NCBI RefSeq assembly: GCF_020520425.1
Contig: NC_079487.1
Location: forward strand, 133,198,385-133,262,384
Direction of reading: 5' to 3'
Source: Spinacia oleracea
Lineage: Eukaryota; Streptophyta; Magnoliopsida; Caryophyllales; Amaranthaceae
Length of the DNA stretch: 64,000 nt
In this document: positions 11,322 through 21,903 of the stretch, piece by piece
Layout of the letters: the number at the start of each line of letters is the position of its first letter
Numbering within the stretch: the stretch's first letter is position 1
Position numbers and translations under genes: made by a program
Notes under the pieces: generated by a model
What the model was told of the DNA's origin: nothing
The model's database searches: none
What the model saw: only the letters and a program-made list of their open reading frames with translations

Positions 11322-11481
11322 TAATTAATAAAACAAGTGTGTAACTAAACTCGAAATTAATGGTTAACCGAACACCAAGACCCCTAATCTTATTGCAATT
11401 TTATGAATTATTGCAATAAATCAAACATGTGGAGTATTGTCACGAACTAGAAGGTGTACCCGATTATATATAACACTATAT

Positions 11482-11545
11482 CACTACAAGAATTTGTATC
11501 TTTAACGACAACCTAATTACGACGGGTTAAAGGTACATTTTTACG
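11482..11545. mobile_element. Truncated CACTA-type end
   Basis: The segment cactacaagaatttgtatc, followed by cgacaacctaattacgacggg, matches the left end of the CACTA MITE at 13265. No opposite end was found. Confidence 0.55.
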
Positions 11546-11824
11546 ATTAAACAGTTTATACTTTACAATTTTTTTGTAAAATGTAAAAAGTACTCCCTAA
11601 CTCGTATCCCTTATCACAAAGACACAGAGTAATAGATTTATATAATTAATAAATAGACCCTGATGACCATAAGGTTAGCTAGAGATGCGTACTCTATATA
11701 TACATAATTGAAATATTCACAAGTATGCATTACTCCGTATAACAAAAGCTATAAACATCATAGAGTCAATTAGACAACAAACTTTCGAGCTAGTCCTAAG
11801 TTGCTAACCAGAGTTATCAATCAA

Positions 11825-12516
11825 GTAAGTTTTTTTGTACGTACGGTATGACGTTTCCTGTGTTTCTTTTGGTTCTTTTTGTTAGTTAAACTTTTTTTTT
11901 TTTATCTTTATCTTGGTAAAGTTTTCTCTTTATACCTCACACAATCCCAGTGTAACACTCTCTTTTCTACCAAGTTTTTTTCATATTACACAAACCTCGC
12001 TTGTTTTACCTTCTTACTTATTTTCTTTTCTTACACAAAACATTTTTGGACCGATCCCAGGTTACAATCCACGACTTCGTGCTCGTCTAGGGCCGAGTCA
12101 AGCCTTCGTGCCTATGCCCATTTTCACTAAATTTAACGTATCTTATCGTCTCGTGCTTAAGTGCTTTGTCATGCTTTTTCCAAACACATGCTGCTGAGTC
12201 CAGGTCACATCCCACGACTTCATTCTCGTGTCGGGCCTCTGCCGGCCAGGCCAAGAACCCAGGTCACAACCTATGACTTCGTGCTCGCGTCAGACCTAGT
12301 CGAGACTAAGTTTAACGTGCTTTATCGTGTCATGCGTCGAGAAAAAAACATGTGGTCGAGTCCAAGTCACGGCCCACAACTTCATTTTTGTGCCGGGCCT
12401 CTAGCCGGTTCGGCCCGCCCCGGCCCAGAGCTATCTCTAATCTACAACCGTAACCAACAGAAACAGAGAGTATACTTCCTATTCAATTAAATTGTGTTTT
12501 GTTTTTAGTTTTACAG
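11825..12516 (+). other. Inferred 5' UTR intron of gene D, with internal diverged repeats
   Basis: GTAAGT at 11825 and TTTTACAG ending at 12516 bracket 692 nt, ending 9 nt before the gene D ATG. Inside, a unit containing ccaggtcaca...cgacttcgtgctcg recurs at about 12056, 12199, 12257 and 12360. A second word (tttaacgt...ttatcgt) recurs at about 12131 and 12309. Confidence 0.55.
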
Positions 12517-12525
12517 AATCGAATC

Positions 12526-13047
12526 ATGGCAAGCAATAGCGATGAGAAAACCCAGAGTTTGGGTTTGCCGGAGCAGGCAGCTAACGAAGAGGCGGTAGGC
12601 TTGTTTGATTATGGTTGGATAAAAATAGTAAAAATAGTAAATAATACCAAAATCGATGTAACCTTTACCAACCCAAACGGGGACAAGACAGGAACCATCG
12701 AACCGGGTCAATCAGAGAGCACGGACTGTGTTGGTTGGGTGCCTTACTGGGATTCTTCAAAAAAGTACACCATCAAGTTTTTTAATGATGTTCATAACGA
12801 GTTTAAAGAAATTAGCATGGTCGATTTAAAAGGTGAATGGAAATTATCGTTGAAAATGCCAGAGGTTCAAGAAGATAAAAGGGTTGTTCGCCCAAAATGG
12901 GGTCCTAATAAGGAATCAGCCCTTCTTAAGATCACTGTTTTTAATAGGTATGATGGTTTTAGTATGAAATATTCTGGGTATACTCTTACAGATAATGATT
13001 CTAATTGGGAAATTGGCGAATTTTATGAATCTAAAAGGGATTGGTGA
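12526..13047 (+). CDS. Small-protein family member D, unrecognised domain (173 aa)
   Basis: The ATG at 12526 (MASNSDEK) is chosen because the frame upstream of it has no ATG and contains a splice acceptor. The core runs from about residue 28 (DYGWIKIVKIVNNT) through FTNPNGDKTG, IEPGQSES, CVGWVPYWDSSKKY, IKFFNDVHNEFKE and a KGEWKLSLKMPE strand, to a C-terminal half that diverges from the other members (DKRVVRPKWG, then a longer tail ending SKRDW). Together with C it forms a sub-group: CVG before the central strand and an inferred leader intron. No signal peptide or membrane span is seen. Function unknown. Confidence 0.82.
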   Translation: MASNSDEKTQSLGLPEQAANEEAVGLFDYGWIKIVKIVNNTKIDVTFTNPNGDKTGTIEPGQSESTDCVGWVPYWDSSKKYTIKFFNDVHNEFKEISMVDLKGEWKLSLKMPEVQEDKRVVRPKWGPNKESALLKITVFNRYDGFSMKYSGYTLTDNDSNWEIGEFYESKRDW

Positions 13048-13264
13048 ATGGTGAAACTCTCCTCAACTAGTCAACCATATGTATTTGGTCAAACTCTCCT
13101 CCGATAAACTTATCGTACGATTGTCCCTTTTTAATTTGAGTGTTAACCAATGCCTCCGATTTCTGGAGTATCAACAGAAACTGTTACGAGGTACTGGAGT
13201 AATGTATTTTTCAATTGTAATTTGTAAGCTTGAATAATTATCGTATTTTGCACGAAACTCGGAA

Positions 13265-13532
13265 CACTGCAAGAATTTGTATCTTTAGCGACAACCTAAT
13301 AACGACGGGTCAAAAATTCCGACGTAAAAACCTTTTGCGACAGGGATAACAACTAAACAAAAACGGGAACAACCGTCGCAAATATCTTTTACGACGGGTT
13401 ACAACTAGATTTTCCATTAACGACGTCCCCTTTTAGGACGGATTCGCGACAGAAAATCTCGTCGTTAATCAACGATTATTGACCTTTAGCGGACGGGATT
13501 TCCCGTCGTAATTGGTACAATTTCTTGTAGTG
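13265..13532. mobile_element. CACTA-type MITE (268 bp)
   Basis: The ends are CACTGCAAG and CTTGTAGTG with longer sub-terminal matches. Repeated cgacgg/cgtcg motifs fill the interior. The target duplication is gaa on both sides. Confidence 0.88.
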
Positions 13533-14063
13533 GAAGTTCCAATACTCAAACAAATGCACACACTTGGAAATCGATTCTATCATGTGTAAGTGTAAGTGAA
13601 GCTCCCTCAACCTGCTTTTTTTGTCTTACAGTAATGTCTTGGAGAATAATTATATGACTTGGGGATTAGTCATACTGTTATTAGCATTGAAACTAAAGTC
13701 AAACGGTCGCAAATAAAAGTCAAACCATCGCGTATAAAAATAAACAGAGAAATCTATGCAGAAAGGGAAATACCTAACTGGGAGAAATAATGTAACTAGT
13801 TCTGCAAAATTACATAAAACTCACAACTTTTACTACCTACCAAACAGGCTGCTATAATATCAAAGAGCAGCACCTGATGCTTAATACCAAGTATATATAC
13901 ACAACATATATAAACCGCATCTGACTGAACCATTTTCCTAGCAATCTCTAATTTAGTAGCAGGAACATTAAATTTTGTAACAGGGGTCCTATCTCCTAAA
14001 ACAAAAGATATCATTCATTATAAACATGCACTATATGTCTATATGCACTATATTACCTACCAT

Positions 14064-14455
14064 TAGGCCTGGTTATCGGGCGGGGCGGGTCAGGGTCGGT
14101 GCGGGTCAAAAGAGGGTCGGGTATTGAAAGGGTCATTTTTAGAGGGTCGATAATGGGCGGGTCAAAAGCGGGTCGCGGGTCAATAGCGGGTCATTATTGG
14201 GCGGGTCAATAAACGAGCAATGAAAAATGAAAAACAAAAGAGCCATGTGCAAGTACAAGTAAATACGAAGCTATGCATGTAATTTTTTGTATCATTACTA
14301 TTTTTATTTTCAAAATAATTGTAGTATAAGTTTGACCCTATAATGACACTGTCCAATAAAGGCCCTGTCCAATAAGAGCTCTGCCCAATAAAAGCCCTAT
14401 TAACTTGACCCTAACCCTATATCCATTGGACTACCCTGTCCAATAACCAGGTCTA
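14064..14455. mobile_element. Non-autonomous hAT element (392 bp) at the stop codon of F-box gene 1
   Basis: The ends taggcctggttat and ataaccaggtcta are inverted repeats with one mismatch. The flanks carry a perfect 8-bp duplication, cctaccat (14056-14063 and 14456-14463). The interior begins with GGGTC-rich simple repeats. The minus-strand TAG of its right end (14453-14455) now serves as the stop codon of the F-box gene. Confidence 0.9.
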
Positions 14456-15002
14456 CCTACCATTAGTATATTTCTTAGCAATGACAACCTTTGCCTTCTG
14501 TGAGGCCCTTGGTAATCCTGATAACTGTGAAATGAACTCTTTTTCCTCTGTTGAATAAAGTTTATCCTTGTTGTTGCAGACAATAAGTAATTTCTCCAAG
14601 ACGACTGCACTTTTGAGCACAAATTTCATCAGCTCAAGTAGAGCTTTACAAGGTTTCTCATATCCACGAATTATGACAGTTTTGAGTCGCCGCATCACAA
14701 TTGGAGAAGAAAGCTCATACAGAAGCATATTGCAGTCACACAAAAAATCCTGACAGTAGTTACATGCAAAATTCTCTGTTATATGAAAGGTATTGGCCAA
14801 CTTAAGTATTAGCTAGACAAACTTGATATACATATAGACTTACCACATCTGCAAATATAATAAGTTTCTTCAAGCGCCAAGAATTTCTCAGCAATCTACA
14901 AATGCCTAGCAGACAGCTTCCATGGCTTACAGGCCTCAAAGCTAAATCAGTCCATGGAGTTTCTCGAAAAGTCAGTTTCTCACTACCACATTTTCCCAGT
15001 TC
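14453..15002 (-). CDS. F-box/LRR/FBD gene 1, exons 2 and 3 (FBD domain)
   Basis: These are the distal exons of the gene whose exon 1 is at 38143-39039. Exon 2 is 14844-15002 (159 bp; acceptor TACTAG, donor GTAAGT). Exon 3 is 14453-14749 (acceptor ACTGTCAG) and encodes the FBD domain: LKTVIIRGYEKP, FVLKSAVVLEKLLIVC and LPRASQKAKVVI. Both exons start in phase 0, as in the intact paralogue at 49512-51420, which has the same exon lengths except for three extra codons here. The hAT element at 14064-14455 supplies the TAG stop; the pre-insertion sequence would have read TAA at the same codon. With exon 1 the gene encodes 450 residues. FBD-containing F-box proteins are presumed substrate receptors of SCF ubiquitin ligases; the substrate is unknown. 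Confidence 0.8.
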
Positions 15003-15538
15003 CTAGTAAGAAGGAAAGAACATTAGAATTATTCCACTTTAGTCAAATAATAGTATGAAAAAACTATAGCAATGAACACCCAACAACAGACAGATAGAAA
15101 GCACTACTTAGATGTTGAGGTTAACTTGCTTAAATCTATCTGAGAATACAACAGAGTAATTGATATCGATAATGAAACTTGGTAAAACATTGCTCTATTC
15201 GACTACATGACGTATGGTATCCTACATAAAATGCTTTACCACAAACCATGTAATAAGACACTGAGAGTCACATAGTATCAGCTGCTTCATCCCTCAAAAT
15301 GTAGCGAATTTCAGCTACTAGAAAGTGAAGAGCAATACTGTAAATTAACTACACTACCTTCTCCCTAATATCCAGAAATAAAACCTATGATTCACCCACA
15401 GTTTAACACCTTTTACAAACAAGTTGATTCACCCAGAGTAACTATCTTCTTCTTTTTTTTTTGAGAAAACAGAGAAACATCTTTTACCATACACTCTTCC
15501 ACAGTTTCACCCGCCTGAGATAAATTACATTTACTAAG

Positions 15539-16044
15539 TGTACGGGATCATATCCAGAGAGGGCAGAACATCAATGACAGAGCAAACCCTGACACCCAGG
15601 GCACACCCAAGTCAAAGAAAGACTCTAAACCCCAAGCCAAGTATATGCAGCCCAGGCAGATCAAACCTCCCCAGATCACGTGTAAAGACACAGAGCAGAG
15701 CTAGGCAAAGCTGCATCAGTCCAAGAAGGGACCTGCAGGCTAAACGACAACGACAAGGAATAAAGTACATCGCCGTCATACACGTGGCGGCATCTGAGTA
15801 GGCCAAAGTACAGAATAGTACGCCTATAAATAGCACCCACATCATTCATGATGGGACAGATTCTTACACACGGTACTTGCTCCACCTTCTCTCTATATCC
15901 CCTCTCTAAAGACTTCTTACCTATTTGCTGACTTAGGCATCGGAGGGGGTTTCCTCGGTTAAACCCCCGAGGTTAGCTCACGTTTGCTCTGCTTGACAGG
16001 GCCAAGGCACTCCGGAACGTCCTCCCAGTTCCACACCCGGAACA
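15539..16044 (+). repeat. 5' LTR of the gypsy element
   Basis: 506 bp, TG...CA. It contains a TATA-like cctataaatagc at about 15826. It is a near-identical copy of 37388-37893. Confidence 0.95.
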
Positions 16045-16046
16045 AG

Positions 16047-16064
16047 TGGCGCTAGAAGGAGGGG
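16047..16064 (+). other. Probable primer binding site of the gypsy element
   Basis: TGGCGCTAGAAGGAGG follows the 5' LTR after two bases, the usual position and TGG start for a tRNA primer site. I could not assign the tRNA. Confidence 0.6.
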
Positions 16065-16106
16065 ACTTCCCAGACCTTGCCTCTAAAAGACCTACCCTCC
16101 CACAAA

Positions 16107-19100
16107 ATGACTGAGTCAAGCGAACCGATAATCCAGCAGATAGAACCACCCACCTCTAGAAACAACCAGAGAATCACAAACGTACCTTTGTTCGGCATGC
16201 CTCAGAGTCTTGGTCCGCCAAGAGAGACACCACAACCCAGAGCTATGGCAACCCCCAGCCAGGGCCAGGGCATCCCAGTTCCAACCAGTGCCTCACTAGC
16301 ACGGTTGGGGGCACAGTTCTCACCCGACCAGATGCGCACAGCCATAGAAGTCCTGACCTTCCTTACCCAGACAACACCGCAAGCCCAGGTCGTGAGGACA
16401 GCCCCAGAGGTTGAGGTTGAGCAGAGGAGGAAACGTCCCAGACCCCAAAACAGTCCGAACGTCTGGAGGAGGAATCTGCAGCAGGAGATGGAAGGGGCTG
16501 ACAGCCAGGAATATGAGGCAGAAAGTATCACACCTAGCAGAGCTCAACCCAGAGCGAGAACCGAACAAGCACCCAGCCAGAGGCACCACTCCGGGTCAGG
16601 TATGCCAAATCCCACCCGAGCAATAGTTAAACCTGATAATTCCCCTTTCTGTGATGAGATACTCTCGGAAAAAATGGAAAAGATAAAAATGCCCACCTGC
16701 AAATATTCCGGAAAGTCAGACCCAACGAATCACCTCTCTGCCTTTGGAGGACACATGATGCTATATACCAACACAGACTCTATGTGGTGTAAGGTTTTCC
16801 CTTCCACTCTGGAGGGGATGGCACAGAGCTGGTTCGGTAAAATACCCAAGGGCACCATAACCTCTTTCCGGCAGTTAGCCATTTTGTTTCGCACCCAATA
16901 TGTGGCAAACATTGCCAGAGAAAGGATGACAGGGGAGCTGATGTCAGTCATCCAAGGACCTCAGGAATCTCTGAGGGAGTACATATCCAGATTCAATATG
17001 GAGGCATCGAATATACCCAAGTTACAGCAAGAGGTAGCAGTCCTGGCGATGATGACTGGTCTGCGGGATGGAGAATTCAAGAGTTATCTGGGCAGAAAGT
17101 CATTCACAACCCTGGCAGAGGTACTGGGGAAGGCAAATGAATTCATAAAAAGTGAAGAGATTGGCAGAGCAACCTCACGACGATATGTAGCAAGTGAGAA
17201 CAATTACGGTAGTCAGAGCAGAAAAGAGCCATACAAAAAAGAATACCCAGACAAAAGGGAAAATCAGCAGCCCAGAAAAGATTGGCACGGGCAGGTCAGA
17301 GGAAGGGGTAGTGAGTTCAAAACTGAAAAGCGAGGCAAATTCAACGAATACACTCCTCTAGTTGCATCCAGAACCCAGATTTTTGCTATCAGCAAGGAGG
17401 ATGAGAAATGGCAGAGACCACCGAAAATGTACAACAAATACAGGGACACGAAGAAGTACTGTGATTTTCACAAGGATCATGGTCATCTCACAGAGGAATG
17501 CACTCACCTGAAAGATAACATTGAGGACTTGATCCGAAGGGGGTACCTAACACAATTTAAGGCAAAGAGCTCATACAGCAGGACCTACGAAAACAGGGAT
17601 GATGAGGGTCGATTTGATAACAGGAAGACAGAGCAAAAACAGAACCACCCAGCAGAGCAGAAGAGGTCGAATGATATACTGGTCATAACAGGAGGACCAG
17701 TCTACGCTGGTACTACAGCCAGCGGTGCTAAGGCCAGTGTGAACGAATTCAAACACCAGGTTAATTACCACAACTCAGGAAAATGGCCTGCCCCTCCAAA
17801 AATCCCACAGTGCACTTTTACAGAAGATGATTGCAAGGGCATAATTTATCCCCATGATGACCCAATGGTGTTAGCTCTGGATGTGGCTAACAGAAAAGTC
17901 CATCGAATCCTGATAGACGGAGGAAGCTCTGCAAACATTCTATTCTGGCCAGCTTTCCAAGAGCTGCAGATTGAAGAGAAGCACGTAAAGCCAGTTAGCT
18001 ATCCAGTAATTGGTTTCACAGGAGCAACGGTGATACCAGAAGGAATAGTTAGCTTACCTGTCCAAATTGGGCAGGGGAAAGATATCAAGGATGTCATGGT
18101 TGATTTCATGATAGTCAAGGTACCCGCAGCGTACAATGCCATTCTGGGCAGACCATTCATTCATGATGCAGGAGCAGTGGTGTCTACTTATCACCTCACC
18201 ATGATGTACACAACGAATGATAACAGATCAGCTAAGGTCAGGGGAAACCAAGAGCAGGCTAAGAGATGCTACCACACAGCCCTGAAACAACCACCCAGAC
18301 CCCCGCCCCTGGCAGAGGCAGACATTCCCTTGTCCAGAAAGAGAAAGAGAGCAGAGCGTAAAAAAGACGCACTACTGGACATGGAGAATTTTGAGCATCG
18401 TGAAGAAGGACTGTTAAAACCAGCCCCAGCAGAAGAAACAGAGGAGATAGAGCTGGAAGAAGGAGTAGAGGACAGAACAGTCCGAATTGGCACAGATATA
18501 GACCTTTCCCTGAGGGTAAATATCATTGATCTGTTGCGAGAGCACGCAGACATATTTGCCTTCTCTGCTGACGAAATGCCAGGGATTGACCCCAACGTCA
18601 TGGTCCACAGGTTGAATGTTAACAGAGAAGTCAGACCGGTAAAACAGAAGAAGAGAACTTTTTCGACAGAGAAGAATGTAGCCATCCAGGAAGAGATCAG
18701 CAAACTGTTAGCAGCCAAATTCATAGAAGAGTGTGACTACCCGGAATGGTTGGCTAATGTCGTGATGGTAAAGAAAGCAAATGGTCAATGGAGGATGTGC
18801 GTAGACTTTACAGACCTAAACAGGGCTTGTCCAAAGGATTGTTACCCGCTGCCTAGAATAGACCAACTGGTGGATTCCACCAGCGGGCATGCCCTGCTGA
18901 GTTTCATGGATGCCTTTTCGGGCTATCACCAGATCAGTTTGTTAGAATCAGACCGGAAAAAAGCCGCCTTCATCACAGACGCCGGAGTTTACAACTACAG
19001 GGCTATGCCATTTGGCCTAAAGAACGCAGGGGCCACATACCAGAAACTGGTAGACAAAATATTTGCAGGACAAAAAGGCCGAAACGTGGAGGTGTATGTA

Positions 19101-21632
19101 GATGATTCCATAGTCAAGAGCAAAAAGGAGGGTGATCACATTAAGGATCTGAAGGAAACTTTTGCAACATTGAGGCAATTTGGTATGAAATTAAACCCAA
19201 AAAAATGCGTGTTCGGTGTTAAGTCTGGAAAATTTTTGGGATTCCTGGTCAGTCAAAGAGGAATTGATGCCAACCCAGAAAAAGTAGAGGCCATACTCAA
19301 CCTACCAGAACCAAGAAACATACGAGACATCCAGAGGTTGACTGGGAAAATGGCAGCACTCACCAGGTTCATCAGCAAGTCCGCAGACAAGTCTCTCCCC
19401 TTTTTCCAGGTGCTAAAGGGAAACAAAACATTTAAGTGGGGAGAGGAGCAAGAGAAAGCATTCAAGGAGGTGAAGAACCATTTGAAAAGCCTCCCAACCA
19501 TAGCCAGACCAGAAGTGGGGGACATATTACAGCTATACATCTCTGCCTCCAAGAAAACTGTAGCAGCAGCTCTGGTAGTCGAGAAGGATAAAATCCAGCA
19601 GCCAGTCTACTTTGTCAGCCACATCCTCAACCCAGCAGAACAGAGGTACCCCCTGATTGAAAAAATGGCCTTCGCCATCATGATAGCTGCCAGGAAATTG
19701 AAACCATACTTTGACGCGCATAAAGTGCAAGTGTTGACTAATCAGCCTTTAGAGAAGTCATTGCAGAGGCTAGATACCTCTGGTAGACTCCTGAAATGGG
19801 CAGTGGAACTCTCAGAATATGACATCGAGTACAAACCCAGAACCGCCATAAAAGCACAGGCACTGGCAGATTTCATTGCAGAGGCATCATACGAGGAGGA
19901 GGAAGAACCATTGGGGACTTGGCAGATCTCAGTAGACGGCTCCGCCGCAGTCACAGGGTCGGGCGCAGGTATCATAATGGTGTCACCAGAAGGCAACATT
20001 TTCGAATATGCTATAAAATTTAAATTCAAAGCTTCAAATAACGAAGCAGAGTATGAGGCGGCAATCGCAGGAATCCAGATGTGCAAAGCAGCAGATGCTA
20101 AGAAAATAGTGCTCAAAACCGATTCACAGCTGGTGGCCAGCCAATATAGAGGCGAATATGAAGCCAGAGAACCGTCTATGCAGAGGTACTTGGCCTTGAT
20201 GAAAGAAGCAGTAGCGCAGCTAGAAAGCTTTGAGATTCAACTGGTTCCCAGGGCAGAAAACAGTCAAGCAGACGCCCTATCTAAGTTAGCAAGTTCGACA
20301 TTACAGGACTTGGAAAGAACAGTGATGGTAGAGGTCCAGGAAGAAAAGAGCATTGACAAAAAGCCTGTAGTCAACTTCATTGACACTGAGCCACAGTGGT
20401 ATGACAGTATAGTCTCATACAAGCTGGGAAGGGGCCTTCCCACGGCAGAGCAAGAGCAGAAAAAAGTAAAACGAAATGAGCATTGGTTCGTCATTTACCA
20501 GGGTAAACTGTACAAGAAATCATTTTCGTTGCCACTGCTGAGATGCATATCAGCAGAGGAGTCGCAACGAGTCATTGAAGAAATACACGAGGGAATATGT
20601 GGAAACCACATAGGCGGCAGGACATTAGCCTTGAAAGCTCTCAGAGCAGGATATTATTGGCCAACCATGGTAAGTGACTCTCAAGCATATGTTAAAAAAA
20701 GCGACAAGTGCCAGAAATTCGCCTCAGTGATCAACCAACCCTCTAATGACTTACAGCCAATCATCAACCCCATACCATTCGCCCAGTGGGGAATGGATAT
20801 TCTGGGACCATTCACAGCAGCAAGCGGGGGAAGAAAATTTCTGATCGTGGCAGTTGACTATTTTACTAAGTGGATCGAGGCAGAGCCCACTAAAAGCATA
20901 ACAGCCAAACGGATGAAGGATTTCATCTGGAAGAACATTGTGACAAGGTTCGGCATCCCAGAAAGTTTGGTCTTCGATCATGGAACACAGTTCGACTGCA
21001 CTCCTATAAAGGATTATTGCGCTGAACTAAGAATAAAATTCGCATACGCATCTGTGTGCCATCCCCAGAGCAATGGTCAGGCAGAGGCAGCAAATAAACA
21101 AATCCTGGGAGCACTGCGAAAGAAGGTAGAAGATTTTAAGGGTGCATGGGCCGACCTTATTCCAGAGATCTTATGGTCCAACAGGACCACTGAAAAAGAA
21201 GCAACAGGAGAAAGTCCTTACAAACTAGCTTTTGGGGCTGAGGCGGTCCTGCCTGTCGAAGTGGGTCTACCTAGCTTTAGAGTGCAGTACTATGAGGAAG
21301 GCACTAATGAGCAGCGTATGAGGGAAGCGTTAGATCTCTTACCAGAAGTCAGGCTGCAAGCAGAACTCAAGTTGGCAGCAAACAAAGAAAAAATGAGCAG
21401 GGCATACAACAAGAGGGTAAAGCACAGACCTATGCAAGTGGGGGATCTGGTCCTCAGAAGAACAGCTGCCACTGGAAAGGGAAAGGCAGAAGGAAAATTC
21501 TCTGCCAATTGGGAAGGACCTTACCAGATCACAAAAGAGGTAGCCCCAGGCTCATACCATCTAATGACGATGGAAGGAAGAGAATTGAAGAATAGCTGGA
21601 ATGCCAACATGCTAAAGAAATACTATGTATAG
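16107..21632 (+). CDS. Ty3/gypsy gag-pol polyprotein (1841 aa), Tat-type with dual RNase H
   Basis: The frame is intact from ATG 16107 (MTESSEP) to the TAG at 21632. Approximate domain order: gag, residues 195-360 (KYSGKSDPTNHLSAF); a zinc-knuckle-like CDFHKDHGHLTEEC at about 452; aspartic protease LIDGGSSANIL at about 602; reverse transcriptase 840-1050 with FMDAFSGYHQI and the catalytic YVDD at 19095-19106; first RNase H 1110-1260; second, archaeal-type RNase H 1271-1398 (ISVDGSAA, NNEAEYEA, TDSQL, ENSQADALSKLA); integrase with its His/Cys domain (HIGGRTLALKALRAGYYWP, then CxxC partly altered to DKCQKFA) and catalytic core (GMDILGPF, FDHGTQF, NGQAEAANK). There is no chromodomain. Protease carries DGG where DTG or DSG is usual, and the last zinc-site position looks changed (KSDKCQKFA). 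The missing Cys could reduce integrase activity. Confidence 0.95.
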   Translation: MTESSEPIIQQIEPPTSRNNQRITNVPLFGMPQSLGPPRETPQPRAMATPSQGQGIPVPTSASLARLGAQFSPDQMRTAIEVLTFLTQTTPQAQVVRTAPEVEVEQRRKRPRPQNSPNVWRRNLQQEMEGADSQEYEAESITPSRAQPRARTEQAPSQRHHSGSGMPNPTRAIVKPDNSPFCDEILSEKMEKIKMPTCKYSGKSDPTNHLSAFGGHMMLYTNTDSMWCKVFPSTLEGMAQSWFGKIPKGTITSFRQLAILFRTQYVANIARERMTGELMSVIQGPQESLREYISRFNMEASNIPKLQQEVAVLAMMTGLRDGEFKSYLGRKSFTTLAEVLGKANEFIKSEEIGRATSRRYVASENNYGSQSRKEPYKKEYPDKRENQQPRKDWHGQVRGRGSEFKTEKRGKFNEYTPLVASRTQIFAISKEDEKWQRPPKMYNKYRDTKKYCDFHKDHGHLTEECTHLKDNIEDLIRRGYLTQFKAKSSYSRTYENRDDEGRFDNRKTEQKQNHPAEQKRSNDILVITGGPVYAGTTASGAKASVNEFKHQVNYHNSGKWPAPPKIPQCTFTEDDCKGIIYPHDDPMVLALDVANRKVHRILIDGGSSANILFWPAFQELQIEEKHVKPVSYPVIGFTGATVIPEGIVSLPVQIGQGKDIKDVMVDFMIVKVPAAYNAILGRPFIHDAGAVVSTYHLTMMYTTNDNRSAKVRGNQEQAKRCYHTALKQPPRPPPLAEADIPLSRKRKRAERKKDALLDMENFEHREEGLLKPAPAEETEEIELEEGVEDRTVRIGTDIDLSLRVNIIDLLREHADIFAFSADEMPGIDPNVMVHRLNVNREVRPVKQKKRTFSTEKNVAIQEEISKLLAAKFIEECDYPEWLANVVMVKKANGQWRMCVDFTDLNRACPKDCYPLPRIDQLVDSTSGHALLSFMDAFSGYHQISLLESDRKKAAFITDAGVYNYRAMPFGLKNAGATYQKLVDKIFAGQKGRNVEVYVDDSIVKSKKEGDHIKDLKETFATLRQFGMKLNPKKCVFGVKSGKFLGFLVSQRGIDANPEKVEAILNLPEPRNIRDIQRLTGKMAALTRFISKSADKSLPFFQVLKGNKTFKWGEEQEKAFKEVKNHLKSLPTIARPEVGDILQLYISASKKTVAAALVVEKDKIQQPVYFVSHILNPAEQRYPLIEKMAFAIMIAARKLKPYFDAHKVQVLTNQPLEKSLQRLDTSGRLLKWAVELSEYDIEYKPRTAIKAQALADFIAEASYEEEEEPLGTWQISVDGSAAVTGSGAGIIMVSPEGNIFEYAIKFKFKASNNEAEYEAAIAGIQMCKAADAKKIVLKTDSQLVASQYRGEYEAREPSMQRYLALMKEAVAQLESFEIQLVPRAENSQADALSKLASSTLQDLERTVMVEVQEEKSIDKKPVVNFIDTEPQWYDSIVSYKLGRGLPTAEQEQKKVKRNEHWFVIYQGKLYKKSFSLPLLRCISAEESQRVIEEIHEGICGNHIGGRTLALKALRAGYYWPTMVSDSQAYVKKSDKCQKFASVINQPSNDLQPIINPIPFAQWGMDILGPFTAASGGRKFLIVAVDYFTKWIEAEPTKSITAKRMKDFIWKNIVTRFGIPESLVFDHGTQFDCTPIKDYCAELRIKFAYASVCHPQSNGQAEAANKQILGALRKKVEDFKGAWADLIPEILWSNRTTEKEATGESPYKLAFGAEAVLPVEVGLPSFRVQYYEEGTNEQRMREALDLLPEVRLQAELKLAANKEKMSRAYNKRVKHRPMQVGDLVLRRTAATGKGKAEGKFSANWEGPYQITKEVAPGSYHLMTMEGRELKNSWNANMLKKYYV

Positions 21633-21903
21633 ACACAAGAAGTTAATACTATAACAAGGCAATAGAAGCCAGAGTAGTTCTTCACTTTTGTAATTTTCCA
21701 CGCTTACAAGCATAATGAAAATTGGCCCAGCTACCTTCGGTAAGAAGAAAGTGCGTCAGGTCTCTTGGAAAAGTAAAAGGTGAACGGCTAAAACTCGTAA
21801 AAAAAAAAAAAGGGGGGGGAAACGCTACCCACGAATAACTTGGTCTGATCAACCAAGTTATTGGGTAAGTTTTTTCTCAACGAGATTTAAGCAAAAACCT
21901 TTC

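Noticed and set aside
12499-12525. Upstream extension of gene D
   Set aside because: It has no ATG and contains a splice-acceptor-like TTTTACAG; ATG 12526 fits better.
16077-16106. Ten-codon extension of the gypsy polyprotein
   Set aside because: It begins with TTG; the first ATG is at 16107.
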